DNA of 32,195 nt from Acidocella sp. (lineage in GTDB: Bacteria > Pseudomonadota > Alphaproteobacteria > Acetobacterales > Acetobacteraceae). The notes under the pieces are model-generated. The model was given only the letters and a program-made list of their open reading frames with translations, searched no databases and was not told where the DNA came from. This document shows, one piece after another, positions 32,132-32,195 of the stretch; within the stretch, counting starts at the first letter, position 1, and each line of letters starts with the position of its first letter. The stretch spans positions 1 to 32,195 of the forward strand of contig JAQNCT010000024.1 in NCBI GenBank assembly GCA_029077825.1, given 5' to 3'. The position numbers were made by a program, and so were the translations under genes.

Positions 32132-32195
32132 GCCCCCGGAAACTGGACAGGTAGCTTAGATAGAATCCTGCCCCTAAACTGGCGTTGAGCCAAGG
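32132..32195 (+). mobile_element. possible IS terminal sequence (partial)
   Basis: TGGCCCCCGGAAACTGGACA (32132-32151), 5 nt after the SnoaL-like stop, resembles the TGG...GGACA terminal repeats of IS3-family elements. The last bases (ending GAGCCAAGG) would fit a leader before an orfA. The window ends before any transposase codon can be read. Confidence 0.35.

Noticed and set aside
1-32195. CRISPR array, prophage or defence island
   Set aside because: No regularly spaced repeats, phage structural genes, nuclease-methylase pairs or toxin-antitoxin pairs were seen.

Overview
The window is a moderately GC-rich bacterial chromosome segment. An alphaproteobacterium is indicated by a UPF0262 protein, a bacterial NDUFS4-type complex I subunit, a DUF2272 lipoprotein, the ffs-dnaX-ybaB-recR cluster and a gyrA-coaD-cyclophilin series. 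Rhodospirillales/Acetobacteraceae is my best guess, but that is an inference from gene content only. Most of it is ordinary core chromosome. The last ~900 bp look accessory: a REP-like inverted repeat, an orphan SnoaL-like gene and a possible IS end.

Layout: 1-2526 (minus) is a compact operon reading DUF983 zinc-ribbon membrane protein, UPF0262 protein, MtnA and a DUF2272 lipoprotein cut by the window edge; it uses several GTG/TTG starts. 2681-5463 (plus) carries prpD and prpC. 5464-6503 holds a long leader with a possible upstream ORF, a histone-H1-like lysine/alanine protein and a terminator. nudC (minus) is divergent from the 4.5S SRP RNA, dnaX, ybaB and recR (plus). A minus-strand group 10326-12808 encodes a GT2 glycosyltransferase, a small two-TM protein and a DAO-type FAD oxidoreductase. 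rpmJ follows as a single-gene unit with promoter and terminator. 13247-18011 (plus) is a tightly coupled glcD-glcE-glcF-prpB operon. Opposed to it, and overlapping its 3' end, is an alpha/beta-hydrolase-fold gene lacking recognisable catalytic Ser and His. Then come an HDAC/AcuC-type deacetylase, a DUF192 protein, tRNA-Pro, the NDUFS4-like subunit and tRNA-Arg (plus). 21162-24140 (minus) is a four-gene chain coupling a ThiXYZ-like ABC importer to a nucleoside 2-deoxyribosyltransferase-family enzyme. gyrA, coaD, an exported cyclophilin, tRNA-Lys and an iron-containing alcohol dehydrogenase follow on plus, then TauE/SafE (minus), gph (plus) and the accessory tail.

How the genes fit together: PrpC and PrpD make and dehydrate 2-methylcitrate, but the lyase gene (prpB) sits 12 kb away, translationally coupled to glycolate oxidase. 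Gph (phosphoglycolate to glycolate) and GlcDEF (glycolate to glyoxylate) form a plausible salvage route in the same window. No complete defence system, prophage or CRISPR array is visible. The most notable signals are the glc-prpB coupling, the probably non-catalytic alpha/beta hydrolase, a candidate frameshift site in dnaX and the importer-deoxyribosyltransferase chain.
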